Assembly (NCBI RefSeq): GCF_937616625.2
Contig: NC_065571.1
Location: forward strand, 30,361,879 to 30,425,878
Source: Mercurialis annua
Lineage: Eukaryota > Streptophyta > Magnoliopsida > Malpighiales > Euphorbiaceae
Length of the DNA: 64,000 bases
Direction: 5' to 3'
Numbering within the stretch: the stretch's first letter is position 1; each line of letters begins with the position of its first letter. The notes under the pieces are model-generated. The model saw nothing but the letters and a program-made list of their open reading frames with translations. It made no database searches and was not told where the DNA came from. Below, piece after piece: positions 1-10,529 of the stretch. Position numbers and translations under genes: made by a program.

Positions 1-1315
1 AATTGGTTATTTAATTATTTGAAATATTTTGCCGATAATTATAATTACTTGGGTTTCAAGATATTGAGTTCTACTTTGATATTGATTAATATTTTATTAA
101 ATATTAAATTATAAACTGTGGTTTATAATTCTGGTTTTATGGTTGGGTCGCCAGACATGTGGGTTTAGCTTGGTAGTTTTAAGGGCTAACCCACTATTTC
201 AGAAATAGAATTATTTATTATTTAAATATTGTTTTAAATAATATTTTTGGATTGGATTTAAGTACGAACTCAATAGTCTTGAATTATTACAGCAATATAA
301 ATTATTTGAGAATTGTGTTTATCTGTGATTCTATCTGGTTTATTAATTGTACTAGTTCTACGTGGTGTCTAGTATTATTAGAGTTAGGGGTTGGAGCGAT
401 TTTTAACGTATGATTTATTTTTAGACTCTTCGATTACTCGCGCTCCGGAGTCAAACCGGGGTTAGCTGTTTGCCGAAGTTTCACGTGGATAAGCAAGAAG
501 TGAGTTTGTAGTGCTATTTACCGCTTTATTAAGTACCACAATTTATTTTAATATTATAAATGCTTTCGAACTGTTTTTACGGATTATAGATCTGGATTGA
601 AACGATCTGCTCGATAGGCTTGTATTGAAATTGGGTGAACCGGTAAGTACTCTGGGAATCGGCAGACTAAAGTCTTGCTTACCCTGGTATATATATGACG
701 AGGATTTTTTCCCGTCCACTCTGGGTTTATCAGTATGCTATGCCATACTTACGCTAGGATCATTTCAATACTGTTTTCCATTATCATACTATATTAGAAT
801 AAAATGTTTTGATTTAAGGGTTTTAAACTTAATAAATGTAAATAGTATTGCGAATTCATCTCAGTATATCTGACCCCGTTGTTTTCCCAAATTTTCCAGG
901 TTTATGATTTGAAAGCTGGTCCGCTCCGATTCTTTTGATTCCTCGGAGGTTTTATGTTATTTAAACTAGTTACTGTTTTCGAACTCTTAGACCACAGTAG
1001 AACTAGTTTATATATTACTTTAGTTATTTCACATTGAAATTGTCGGTTTGTCCGATTGATTATTATTGGCATGTTTTACTCTGGATTATTTTATTATTAT
1101 ATTGAAGGCTTGCTCTTGGGGATTTCAGTTATTTAAGTTATTTATATTAGAACTGTAATATAAATTGCTAGACTTAGGTTGGAGTGTCGGTTGCCCCCGA
1201 GCAGTTTCTGCAGGTTAATGTGTTTGATTGATTTCCGCGAGGCTTGCTACAGGTTTTGGTACGACCATACCCATACCCTAGCGCCGGTCACGATTCATGA
1301 AATTGGGTCGTGATA
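1..1315 (+). mobile_element. LTR of a Ty3/gypsy element, 3' part, cut by the window edge
   Basis: Reads as the same subfamily as the interrupted solo LTR at 35188-48974, in the opposite orientation. Shared landmarks are the stretch around the CTAGTATTATTAGAGTTAGG region, the CGCTCCGGAGTC segment, the CCCCGAGCAG tract and the terminal CATACCCTAGCGCC. The 3' end reads GGGTCGTGATA where other copies have GGGTCGTGACA, one C-to-T change in the terminal CA. A splice-acceptor-like site (branch CTGAC at 870-874, pyrimidine tract, CAG ending at 899) is present. No primer-binding site follows base 1315, so this is not the 5' LTR of a + strand element. It is probably a solo LTR or a fragment. Small open frames here (for example 625-873) are not coding. 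Confidence 0.8.
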
Positions 1316-2176
1316 GCTAGTGAGATACATGTCCCGGGATAATTCTACCGAGTTACCTCGTATCTCAGAACTTATTATCAAATGTACAGTAGTACAGCTT
1401 ATTACTTACTTTTGGTTAACGTTTCTGTACTTTATTTCTAGATATATTGTTCCTTAATCGGACCATGAGAAGCATATAATAAATAAGATCAAACATCCAT
1501 AAAACATACTCATATAAAGCATTTGATTCGTTTAGTAGTACATATCGCCATGTACTAAGTCTCTTAAGGTGCATATTGGGCGATATTCAAATACGTATTA
1601 TGTTTACTTTCCCTTCCCCGTACTATCACTACTTGACTTATTTATTATATGTTTATGGTATTCTTAAAATGAAATATTTTTGATAAACAAACATTCCAAA
1701 ACATAACTAGCATAATACTTTTCAAACAAACAACTAACTTACGATCTAAATATAATATATATTATTCATATAGCCTTTAGTATATGAAAATACTTGGGTC
1801 TATGAATATCTACGAGTAATAAAGTGTACTCACAGTGAACGCTATCCACCACAGCTATATATATAGATACGTTGATTCATTCCCCCGAATACTTGAACTC
1901 ATCAATCTCGTAGTTCATCGAATCCACTGTTACATCGAATCTCGTAGTTCATACTATGAAACCTTAGGTTTAGGACTAAACCAAAATTATGTTTTCTTGT
2001 TACACTTTGCTTTAAGGATTTTATACACTTTCGGGATTTAAAACCCTAGTTATTCTTAATCCAAGACATCTTTGATTATCCTTTTAATCCACTCAAATCA
2101 CCCTCGAGTGTACGATGCCACTACGGGTCAAACAATTCAAGGAGTTTGCAAACAAAATACTTATATGGCGACATAA

Positions 2177-2335
2177 CAGACTGTGCGCTCGCACGGTCTG
2201 CTTGTGCGTTCCCACAGTCTCTTTTCAGGAGACTGTATGTTCGCACAGACCTCGTGTGCGTGCGCACAGTCCTCATAAGGGAGACTGTGCGTTCGCGCAC
2301 AGTGGCTGTGCGCTTGCACAGCTTCTCTGTGAAGC
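2177..2335. repeat. GC-rich palindrome cluster (GTGCG type)
   Basis: A run of short inverted repeats built on TGTGCG...CGCACA and GGAGACTG...CAGTCTC, inside an otherwise AT-rich LTR-like region. It resembles in kind, not in sequence, the palindrome clusters of the other LTRs. Open frames at 2115-2450 and 2146-2361 arise from this low-complexity stretch and are not genes. Confidence 0.6.
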
Positions 2336-2849
2336 GTACAGCCCTAAATCCTTCCTCTTAGGCCAAAACCGTCCTACTACAACGTCCAATTCCGCTATCG
2401 GAATGGGTTTAACATTCATATCCGTCCAAAAACGTATTCAAGACACTTAATCCAATTCTAGAATGTTAGATTGATGAAACCGCACAAAACCCTAACTTCA
2501 ATTATCGAATAATAACTTATAAATACCAAAATCAAATTCAAAATCAAGGTGATTACCTCAATTGATTCGAAAGAATCTCAAGAACTTCAGATTCGTTGAA
2601 GAATAAATAAATTTCAATGTATCCGTTAGTTGCCCTTGAATATCTATGCTTCGCACTTGATTTCCTTGAATTCTAAGCTTGATTATCAGTTTGATTCGAA
2701 TTTAAATGATACTTTTGTGAAATAATGGTGTTTCTAGGGTTTTAAGACGAATTCTAGGGTTCTTGGAGCTCCAGGAACGAAGAAAAATGAGTTTTGCCTC
2801 TTCTAGAACGTTCAGGGTCAAATGTATAGTCCCTATTGCCGACCTATTA

Positions 2850-2938
2850 AGTGTGCGTTTGCACACCTTTATTGTGCGTTCGCGCACCCCTTAAATTTTA
2901 GGGTGCACGTTCGCACACCTATTGTGTGCGTTCGCAAA
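2850..2938. repeat. Second GTGCG palindrome cluster
   Basis: Four alternating GTGTGCG/CGCACAC-like inverted repeats within 90 bp, about 500-590 bp from the inferred LTR start at 3439. The position roughly matches the palindrome cassette of the other LTRs. Confidence 0.6.
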
Positions 2939-3439
2939 CTACTCAAAACTTGGCAGATTGAATCTCCAACAGTCATTTTAGTGATTTACCTCTTATGAAC
3001 GCCTCTGTCAAATTTCATCTTGATCCAACGATTCAATTGGGAGATATCGTTATGTTACTAAACAGTGCCAGTGTGTAGGCAGCACCTGCACACTGTCCTG
3101 AAAACTTCTTCAAAATGCATCGGAACGATTTCGAATCAACTCCAATTTGAACACTCACTATGCCACTTCATATATGATTCATACATATTCATCTCACCTT
3201 AAGAATGTACGGAATTCCAATCTATCCGTGATCAAATCATTGAGTGGCATTTTCTCACATTTCGTTTCATTGCTTTGCTTAACACAAAACATTTCCATTT
3301 CCTTCAAATTACTAAATCTGTAATCCATATAACTTTGATTTCACTTAGCTCTTTATGTATCACACGTGTTTTGAAAAGATGCTGACAATTCACACGTCAT
3401 ACGTCAACAATTGACGTCACACAAGTATGGGGTATTACA

Positions 3440-4417
3440 GGCTTAAATCGCTAAAAAGGAGAAACATTTGGTTTTATTTCATAACGTTTTAAACGTTTGG
3501 CTTAAATCGCTAAAAATGTGAAACGTTTGGATTTGTTTCGTTACGTTTGTAAACGTTTGGATTTGTTTCGTAACGTTTTAAACATTTCGATATATTTCGT
3601 AACGTTTGTAACGTTTCGATTTATTTCGTAACGTTTGTAAATGTTTTGATTTATTTCGTAACGTTTGTAAACGTTTGGCTTCAATCGCTAAAAGGTGAAA
3701 CTCTTGGATTTGTTTGTAAACATTTGGATTTGTTTTTTAACGTTTGAATTGGTTTTGTAAGGTTTTAAATGTTTGGCTTAAATTGACAAAAAGGTTAAAC
3801 GTTAGGTTTGTTTCGTAACGTTTTAAACGTTAGGATTTGTTTTGTAACGTTTTAAACGTTTGGCTTAAATAGCTAAAAAGGCGAAACATTTGAATTTGTT
3901 TCGTAACATTTTAAAATTGGTTTTGTAACGTTTGTAAACGTTTGGCATAAATCGCTAAATAGGTGAAACATTAGGATTTAACGTTTTAATCGTTTGGATT
4001 GGTTTCTTAACATTTTAGACATTTGGCTTAAATCGCTAAAAAGTTGAAATGTTTGGATTTGTTTCGTAACGTTTGACATAAATCGCTAAAAAAATAAATG
4101 TTTGGTTTGTTTCGTAACGTTTGTAAACGTTTGGTTTAATTCGCTAAAAGGGGCAAAACGTTTGGATTTGTTTCGTAACGTTTGTAAACGTTTGGCTCAA
4201 ATAATAAAAAGGGGAAACATTTGGTTTTGTTTTGTAACTTTTGAAATGTTTGGCTTAAATCGCTAGAAATGTGAAAAGTTTGGATTTGTTTCGTAACTTT
4301 TGTAAACGTTTGGTTTAAATCGCTAAAAATGTGAAACGTTTGGATTTGTTTCATAGCGGTTGTAAACGTTTGGCTTAAATCGCTAAAAGGGTGAAACTTT
4401 TTGTTTTGTTTCGTAAC
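3440..4417 (-). repeat. Satellite array segment, reverse orientation
   Basis: Tandem copies of the window's satellite, read on the - strand (GGCTTAAATCGCTAAAAAGG on +). Units are 59-60 or about 88-90 bp. The segment is bounded on the left by an LTR-like end and on the right by the solo LTR whose target duplication GTAAC (4413-4417) is satellite sequence. The open frame at 4136-4423 is a periodic satellite translation, not a gene. Confidence 0.95.
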
Positions 4418-4831
4418 TGTCACGACCCATTTTCATGAATCGCGACCGGCGCTAGGGTATGGGTAATGTAGTACCGAAACCCGTAGCTAGCCTCCCATAT
4501 AAATCATAAACACATAAACCTGCAGAAAACCAATGCTCGGGGGCAACCGAGACTTCAGCCTAAACTAGCAGTTATAATAATCGACAATTAATATAACAGG
4601 CTTATTCAATTCTGATTCTAAAATAGATTTATCATAAACCGATATAAATAATAAAACATGCCAAAGCAATATAACCAGTCGAACCAATCCGACAAAATAA
4701 ATAATAATAACAAGGACGTCTAGTTACTACTGCGGTCTAAGAATAAAACAGTTTTACAATTTTATTAAAATAGAAGGAACCTCCGAGGAAAAGTAATTGC
4801 GGAGATCACCAGACTCTCTCAGATAATAACC

Positions 4832-6990
4832 CTGGGGAAAATTGGGAAAACAACGGGGTCAGATATACTGAGATGAGTTCATACCACTATCTACATTTAT
4901 TAAGTGGAAAACCTTTAAAACGTTTAAAACATTTAATAATGATATTACGGATAATAGTTGGAACCCTAATCCACAATTCTAAAATATAATCATAATCCAA
5001 TAGGTCTGGTCCCGAGAGCTGAGCTACACCGAGTTACCACTGACCACACTTATACCAGAGTCCCGAGAGCTGAGCTACACCGAGTTACTCTACCTGGTCC
5101 CGAGAGCTGTGCTCACACCGAGTTACCACATTTCCATAAATACCTTACCCAGATCAATACCGGTGCGCACGCAGTCCTAATGATGCCCATTAGGTAGCAC
5201 GTTCCAACTAAGAGCCATAATATAAAAACAGTTCGAAATATACGTACAGTATATATATTTAATATTAAAATAACAATTTACTTAATAAAGCGGTAAATAG
5301 TAAATATAAACTCACTGCTTGCTAATCCGCGTGAAATACCGGCAAGCAACTAACTCTGGTTCGCCTCTGAAGCACGAACAGTAGACGAGTCTAGACAAAT
5401 AAAATAATTATTAAAATCAGACCCTAACTCTAGAGAGTACTAGACACCACATAAGACTAGCACAATTAACACGTAGTAAATAAACAATCCAAAATAACAC
5501 AAATATATATAAAAGGTAATAAAGCCCAAATAATATAAGTCTATTGAGTTCCCGCTTAAAATCCAATATATAAATATTATTTAAAAACTTTAATTAATAA
5601 ATAATTTCCAAATAGTGGGTTAGCCGAGTTATCGTAAACTACCAAGCTAACCTCACTTGTCGAGTGACCCAAGTCTAACCCGACTCAAAACAATTATCAA
5701 ATATAAACCCAAGTTTATATTTATAAAACAAATTCCATAAAATAATAAATCATTTTAAAAGCGGAACTCAATAACTTCAATTTCAAGTAACCCAAGTTAC
5801 AACCCCAAAAACTTAATCATATAAGTCAAATAAAAGTTTAGGGACTAAATTGCACTTTAATCAATAAGGGACTAAACTGTACTTTTGCCAATTAGGGACT
5901 AAATTGTACTTTTGCCAATTTGATTTCCAAAAATCAAATTAATTACTTTTGTTTATAATTAAAACAAAATATAAAGTTACTTAATCAAAAACTTAGTTAA
6001 ATAAGTTTTTAAAACATTTAGGGGCCTAAATTGTAATTTAGCCAATATTGACATATCAACCAAAATTAAATATAATTACCCGAATAATTATATTAATTTA
6101 GATTATTAAAATAATTATTATATTCAAGTGGTCATTTTAAAAAAAATACAAGAATCATTATCAAATAATATCATAGTTAGAAACAACTTGAGGGATTAAT
6201 TTGATTTAACCAAAATAATATGATAATCACAATGGCTAATTAGCCATCTTCTTAAATCAACAAAAGCTTTCCGTCCTACCATGAACAGCATCATTAATCA
6301 ACCATTTTTAAATTTCTGAACACCATTCAACTTAGGATCCAAAGCAAACCTTAGCATCAACCTAGGCATTAAGCAAATCTAGAAACATAACCCTTGGCAA
6401 TCAATCATATATTAACAGTAGCAGCAACAAGAAATAACAAAGTCAGCAATTAACGATTCTTGGACAGAAAACGATGGAACAAATCTCAAACCGAGAGCTT
6501 AGGCCATAAATCACTAACATCCCAAAAGATTAATAATCACTAGAATGATACAATCATAGCCAAAACTGATGAAAGGAGTCGGCAGAAACTTCAAAAAAAC
6601 CAAAACAGAAATATAAACTCACCCACGGCAACAATTAATGATGGAACAAATACAAACCAAGAGCTATAACTATTTAACACTAATCATGCCAAGGTTTAAT
6701 CAACATGAATGAAGCAAACACAAAGCCAAAGGAGAAAGGGATGGTTCGGCAGGACATGGCAGCAAAACAGAGAATACATAAGCGTATAAAAACGATGAAA
6801 CGGGATTGATTAGAACGAGATCGACGGCGTACCGTTCAGCGGAATTGAGGTAGGGAAACGTAGATACGTGAGTCTAGATCGTCTGGAATCAAACGGTATC
6901 AATTTCGATCTAGAAACGAAAGAGAACGAACCAAATTACGCAATGACGTTCAAAAACGAAATCTGGAAATTCAAGAATTCAGAAACTTAC
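4832..6990 (-). other. Predicted intron inside the LTR
   Basis: On the - strand a GTAAGT donor (6990 down to 6985) follows the leader. About 2.16 kb later comes a branch-like CTGAC (4858-4862), the tract TTGTTTTCCCAATTTTCC and CAG, ending at 4832. The same pair of signals recurs at matching positions in other LTRs here. Splicing is inferred from motifs only. Confidence 0.45.
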
Positions 6991-7207
6991 CGGACAGCGA
7001 TCTTTGGCAGATGATAACGGCTTCGATACTCAGCGAAATGACAAGCGGAAAACGGCTAGGGTTTGTTTGCAGCGTGATGAAGGTTTTTTGTGAAGAAATC
7101 GACTTAAAAAGACGTAGGGAAGTGGGCCGTAAACGAGGTCGAACAGGGCCACACGGAAGGGTCCAAGACCTGCTGTCATTCACGAACGGAAAGGCCAAAA
7201 TTTGGCC

Positions 7208-7333
7208 TGATCCCGTTCGGGAAAGGGCCTGGTCCCGAACGGGACCAGTGCAAATTTTGCACAGTCCCGTACGGGACAGGCACAGTCCCGTACGGGACCT
7301 TACGGGAAAACATCAGGTCTCTTACGAGACCTG
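7208..7333. repeat. LTR palindrome cassette
   Basis: Contains GGTCCCGAACGGGACC (7231-7246), GTGCAAATTTTGCAC (7248-7262), two copies of the perfect 14-bp palindrome GTCCCGTACGGGAC (7264-7277 and 7285-7298), and GGTCTC...GAGACC. It lies just upstream of the inferred promoter on the - strand, about 190-310 bp from the LTR start. Confidence 0.85.
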
Positions 7334-7520
7334 GTTTATCCCTTGGTTCAACCATTTGGTTGAACCAAGACCCAAAGGAGAAGTTTATTTTTTTTTAAAA
7401 CCGAACCGAGGATGAATCGAACCACAATTAATTTACGAAACTTCAAATACCCCACAAAATACATCCGGAACCACGTCGGAAATTACAAAAATAAATTTAA
7501 AAATTTTACGGGATATTACA

Positions 7521-7662
7521 GTAACATTTGAAAACATTTGGACGTTTGGATTGGTTTCGTAACGTTTTAAACGTTTGGCATAAATCGCTAAAAAGGTGAA
7601 ACGTTTGGATTTGTTTCGTAACGTTTTTAAACGTTTGGCTTAAATCGCTAAAAAGGTGAAAC
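7521..7662 (-). repeat. Satellite, short remnant between two solo LTRs
   Basis: 142 bp of reverse-orientation satellite separating two solo LTRs that point in opposite directions. Its ends supply one GTAAC and one GAAAC target duplication copy. Confidence 0.95.
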
Positions 7663-7831
7663 TGTAATACCCCGTAAATTTCAGTGTGTTTCCGACAATT
7701 GTTTTTCCGATCGTTTCGAAGTAAATTGAAGTTATGGTCGGGTTCGTGTTGGTTCGTGAATGATTTGATTTGTAGTTCAACCATTTGTTTTTTTATATAT
7801 TTTAAAAAAAGAAAAAAAATAGAATTGGACC

Positions 7832-7949
7832 ATTCCCGTTCGAGAATTGAAATTCTCGAACGGGAATCTCATTTTTGGGCCTGGTCTCATTCGAGACCAG
7901 GCATTCTCGAACGGGAATCATGGCCTGAAAGGCCATTCCCGTTCGAGAA
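7832..7949. repeat. LTR palindrome cassette, three hairpins
   Basis: Hairpin 1 (7832-7867) has arms TTCCCGTTCGAGAATT and AATTCTCGAACGGGAA with a 2-base loop. Hairpin 2 (7880-7901) has arms CCTGGTCTC/GAGACCAGG. Hairpin 3 (7903-7949) has outer arms TTCTCGAACGGGAAT/ATTCCCGTTCGAGAA around an inner GGCCT/AGGCC pair. The same three hairpins occur in the same order in the LTRs of the complete element, with paired base changes. Confidence 0.9.
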
Positions 7950-8016
7950 ACATTCAGCCCATAGGACCCCTTCGCCCAGCCCTTTTCGATCTCGTTTACG
8001 GCCCGTTTCCTTGCGT

Positions 8017-8143
8017 TATTTTAAGTCGACTTCTAAACAGAAAACCTAGATCACACTGCAAATTAACCCTAGCCACTTTTCTTTCGTTCTTTCGCTGAGT
8101 ATCGAAGCCGTAATCATCCTCCAAAGATTGTTGTTCAGTAAGT
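8017..8143 (+). promoter_or_regulatory. Inferred core promoter and splice-donor region of the LTR
   Basis: TATA-like TATTTTAA at 8017-8024 lies 114 bp before GTAAGT (8138-8143), with a pyrimidine-rich leader containing AACCCTAGCC between them. The same spacing is seen in the other LTRs. The TATA match here is degenerate, and the start site is not determined. Confidence 0.45.
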
Positions 8144-10114
8144 GTTCATAATTCCTATAATTTCCAGATTTTACCTTTGAACGACATTCCGTATTTTTGA
8201 TCGTTCTCTCTCGTTTCTAGATCGAAATTGGTTTCGTTTGATCCCGTGGATTCTAGACCCACATACCTTTGATCCCCCACCTCGTTTTCGCTGAACGGTA
8301 CGCTATCGATCCCGTTTCAATCGCCGTACGGTTTCCGTTTTAGGAATGCTATACACTGTTCTTGGAATATGTAGTTTCTGCCGAATGTTTCTGTTTCTTT
8401 TGGCCATGAATTTGATTGTTATGATTATAATCTCTTAGTATGTTAGTCGTTTATCGTTTTATTCTATCGGTTGTGGTTTGAATCCACCAATTCGAATCCA
8501 TCGTTAATTGATGTTCTCGGTTGCGTTTTGATTAGTTGGTTCTGTGTTGTTTTTGTTCTTGCTATGTTGATTATGATAATGTTAGCATAAGTTGTTAAGA
8601 ATTATGAAGCTTGATGATTTGGTTTAAATATGGGAGTTTCATGTTTCTGCAAATTTTCCTTCATGAAGAAGATGATGGTGTTGTTGGCGGGTTTGTTTCC
8701 TTTTTAAAAGGAAAATGATGGCTAAATAGCCACTTTAACCATCAAATTATTTTGCTTAAAGAAGATTAATCCTTTAAGTTTAACTTTACCTAATAACTTG
8801 GATTATATTTTGATTTACAAATTAAATATTAAAAACGATAATTAATTATAAATTTAGCTATTATAATTACTCGGGTAATTATACTTAACTTTGAAATTCG
8901 ATTGGGTATAAATCGGCTAAATTACAATTTGAACCCTAAACGTTTTAAAACTTTTTGAACTTAACTTTTTGATTAGTAATTTTAAATTATAAACAAAAGT
9001 AATTAATTTGATTTGGGATATCAAACTAGTTAAAGTACAATTTAGTCCTTTATTGGCAAAAGTACAGTTTAGTCCCTAATTGGCTAAAGTACAATTTAGT
9101 CCCCAAACTTTTATAAGATTTATTTAATTAAGTTTTTTTTTTTGTTTTGTAACTTGGGTTACTTGGAATTGAAGTTATTGAGTTCCGCTTTAAAAATGGA
9201 ATATTATTTTGTTAATTTATTTTTATAAATATAAACTTGGGTTTATATTTGATAAATATTTTGAGTCGGGTTAGACTTGGGTCACCCGACAAGTGAGGTT
9301 AGCTTGGTAGTTGATGATAACTCGGTTAACCCACTATTTGGAAATTATTTATTATTTAATGTTATTAAATAATATTTTTAAGTTGGATTTTAAGAGAGAA
9401 CTCAATAGACTTGTGTTAACTGGGCTTTATTACCTAATGGGTATTTTTGCGTGTTCTGGCTTATTTAATTCCGACGTGTTATTTGTGCTAGTCCTATGTG
9501 GTGTCTAGTACTCTCTAGAGTTAGGGTCTGTTTTTAATAATTATTTTATTTGTCTAGACCTGTCTATTGTTCGTGCTCCGGAGGCGAACCAGAATTAATT
9601 GCTTGCCGATATTCACGTGGATTAGCAAGCAGTGAGTTTGTACTTACTATTTAGCGCTTTATTAAGTAAATTGCTATTTTAATATTAAATATATATACTG
9701 TACGTATATTTCGAACTGTTTTTATATTATGGCTCTTAGTTGGAACATGCTACCTAATGGGCATCATTAGGACTGCGTGCGCACCGGTATTGATCTGGGT
9801 AAGGTATATATGGAAATGTGGTAACTCGGTGTGAGCGTAGCTCTCGGGACCAGGTAGAGTAACTCGGTGTAGCTCAGCTCTCGGGACTCTGGTATAAGCG
9901 TGGTCAGTGGTAACTCGGTGTAGCTCAGCTCTCGGGACCAGACCTATTGGATTATGTTATTATTTAGAATTGTGGACTAGGGTTCCAACTATTATCCGTA
10001 ATATCGATAGTAAATGTTTTAAACGTTTTAAAGGTTTTCCACTTAATAAATGTAAATAGTGGTATGAACTCATCTCAGTATATCTGACCCCGTTGTTTTC
10101 CCAATTTTCCCCAG
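8138..10114 (+). other. Predicted intron inside the LTR
   Basis: Donor CA|GTAAGT at 8138. The acceptor has branch CTGAC (10084-10088), tract TTGTTTTCCCAATTTTCC and CAG|G, with AG at 10113-10114. Length would be 1977 bp. Inferred from motif quality and conservation only. Confidence 0.45.
9829..9945 (+). repeat. Three tandem LTR sub-repeats
   Basis: Three copies of a 40-56 bp unit centred on GTAACTCGGTGTAGCTCAGC followed by TCTCGGGAC. The same triplet occurs at about 5008-5130, 27453-27570, 37657-37775, 45298-45416 and 60408-60527, so it predates the spread of these LTRs. It lies within the predicted intron. Function unknown. Confidence 0.85.
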
Positions 10115-10529
10115 GGTTATGATCTGAGAGAGTCTGGTGATCTCCGCATTTACTTTTCCTTGGAGGTTCCATTTATTTTAGTAAAACTATGAAACTGATT
10201 TATTCTTAGACCGCAGTAGTAACTAGACGTCTTTATTATTATTATTTATTTTGTCGAATTGGTTCGACTGGTTATATTGCTCTGGCATGCTGTATTATTT
10301 ACTTTGATTTATGATGAATCTATTTTAGACTCGGAATTGAATAAGCATGTTATATTAACTGTTGAATATTATAACTGCTAGTTTTAGGCTGAAGTCTCGG
10401 TTGCCCCCGAGCATTGGTTTTCTGCAGGTTTATGTGTTTATATGTTAAATGAAAGGCTAGCTACGGGTTTCGGTACTACATTACCCATACCCTAGCGCCG
10501 GTCGCGATTCATGAAAATGGGTCGTGACA

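Larger units (their letters stand above)
1316..3439 (-). mobile_element. LTR-like fragment, - strand, third subfamily
   Basis: The right end, GGGGTATTACA at 3429-3439, is the mirror of the LTR start TGTAATACCCC and abuts the satellite directly, so this looks like the 5' end of a - strand LTR. The left end lacks the usual TGTCACGACCC terminus. It abuts the preceding LTR, as expected if that LTR inserted into this one and the remainder lies left of the window. It is AT-rich with two clusters of GTGCG-type palindromes. A GAGGTAATC donor-like motif on the - strand lies near 2551-2558. Similarity to the other LTRs is weak beyond the terminus and a short AGTAATAAAG...ACTCAC match near 1815, so the LTR call is moderate. 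Confidence 0.5.
4418..7520 (-). mobile_element. Solo LTR, 3103 bp, target duplication GTAAC
   Basis: Begins TGTCACGACCC and ends GGGATATTACA on the + strand; on the - strand it runs TGTAATATCCCG to GGGTCGTGACA, with TG...CA termini. It is flanked by GTAAC at 4413-4417 and 7521-7525, both continuous with satellite, so the insertion is clean. No internal region is present, so it is a product of LTR-LTR recombination. It is closely related to the 3' LTR at 59817-62745, sharing the promoter, palindromes and end regions, with a different central block around 6240-6800. It contains a triple TCCCGAGAGCTGAGCTACAC repeat (5008-5130) and a roughly 30-bp AGGGACTAAA repeat (about 5838-5920). Confidence 0.93.
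7663..10529 (+). mobile_element. Solo LTR, 2867 bp, target duplication GAAAC
   Basis: Runs TGTAATACCCCGT to GGGTCGTGACA on the + strand. It is flanked by GAAAC at 7658-7662 and 10530-10534, both within satellite. No internal sequence or primer site remains. Internal landmarks in order are palindromes (7832-7949), TATA-like box (8017-8024), GTAAGT (8138), AGGGACTAAA-type repeats written here as AGTTTAGTCCC (about 9030-9110), a triple CTCGGGAC repeat (9829-9945), the acceptor-like site (10114) and TTTTCTGCAGG (about 10428). Small open frames are not coding. Confidence 0.93.

Noticed and set aside
2115..2450. Cysteine- and histidine-rich 111-codon frame
   Set aside because: Generated by the GTGCG palindrome cluster; an overlapping frame (2146-2361) is equally open.
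4136..4423. Open frames with repeating peptides (SDLSQTFKTLRNKSKR type), also at 7506-7784, 17817-18008, 23950-24141, 28776-28976, 33701-33901, 49956-50165 and 58893-59165
   Set aside because: They are translations of the satellite, whose 60- and 90-bp units keep frame by chance. They have no start context, occur on either strand, and end at random indels.
4915..4945. Satellite origin from LTR stretch CCTTTAAAACGTTTAAAAC
   Set aside because: Resembles the A box for about 15 bases but is AT-rich and not conserved in the divergent LTRs. Chance similarity is likely.
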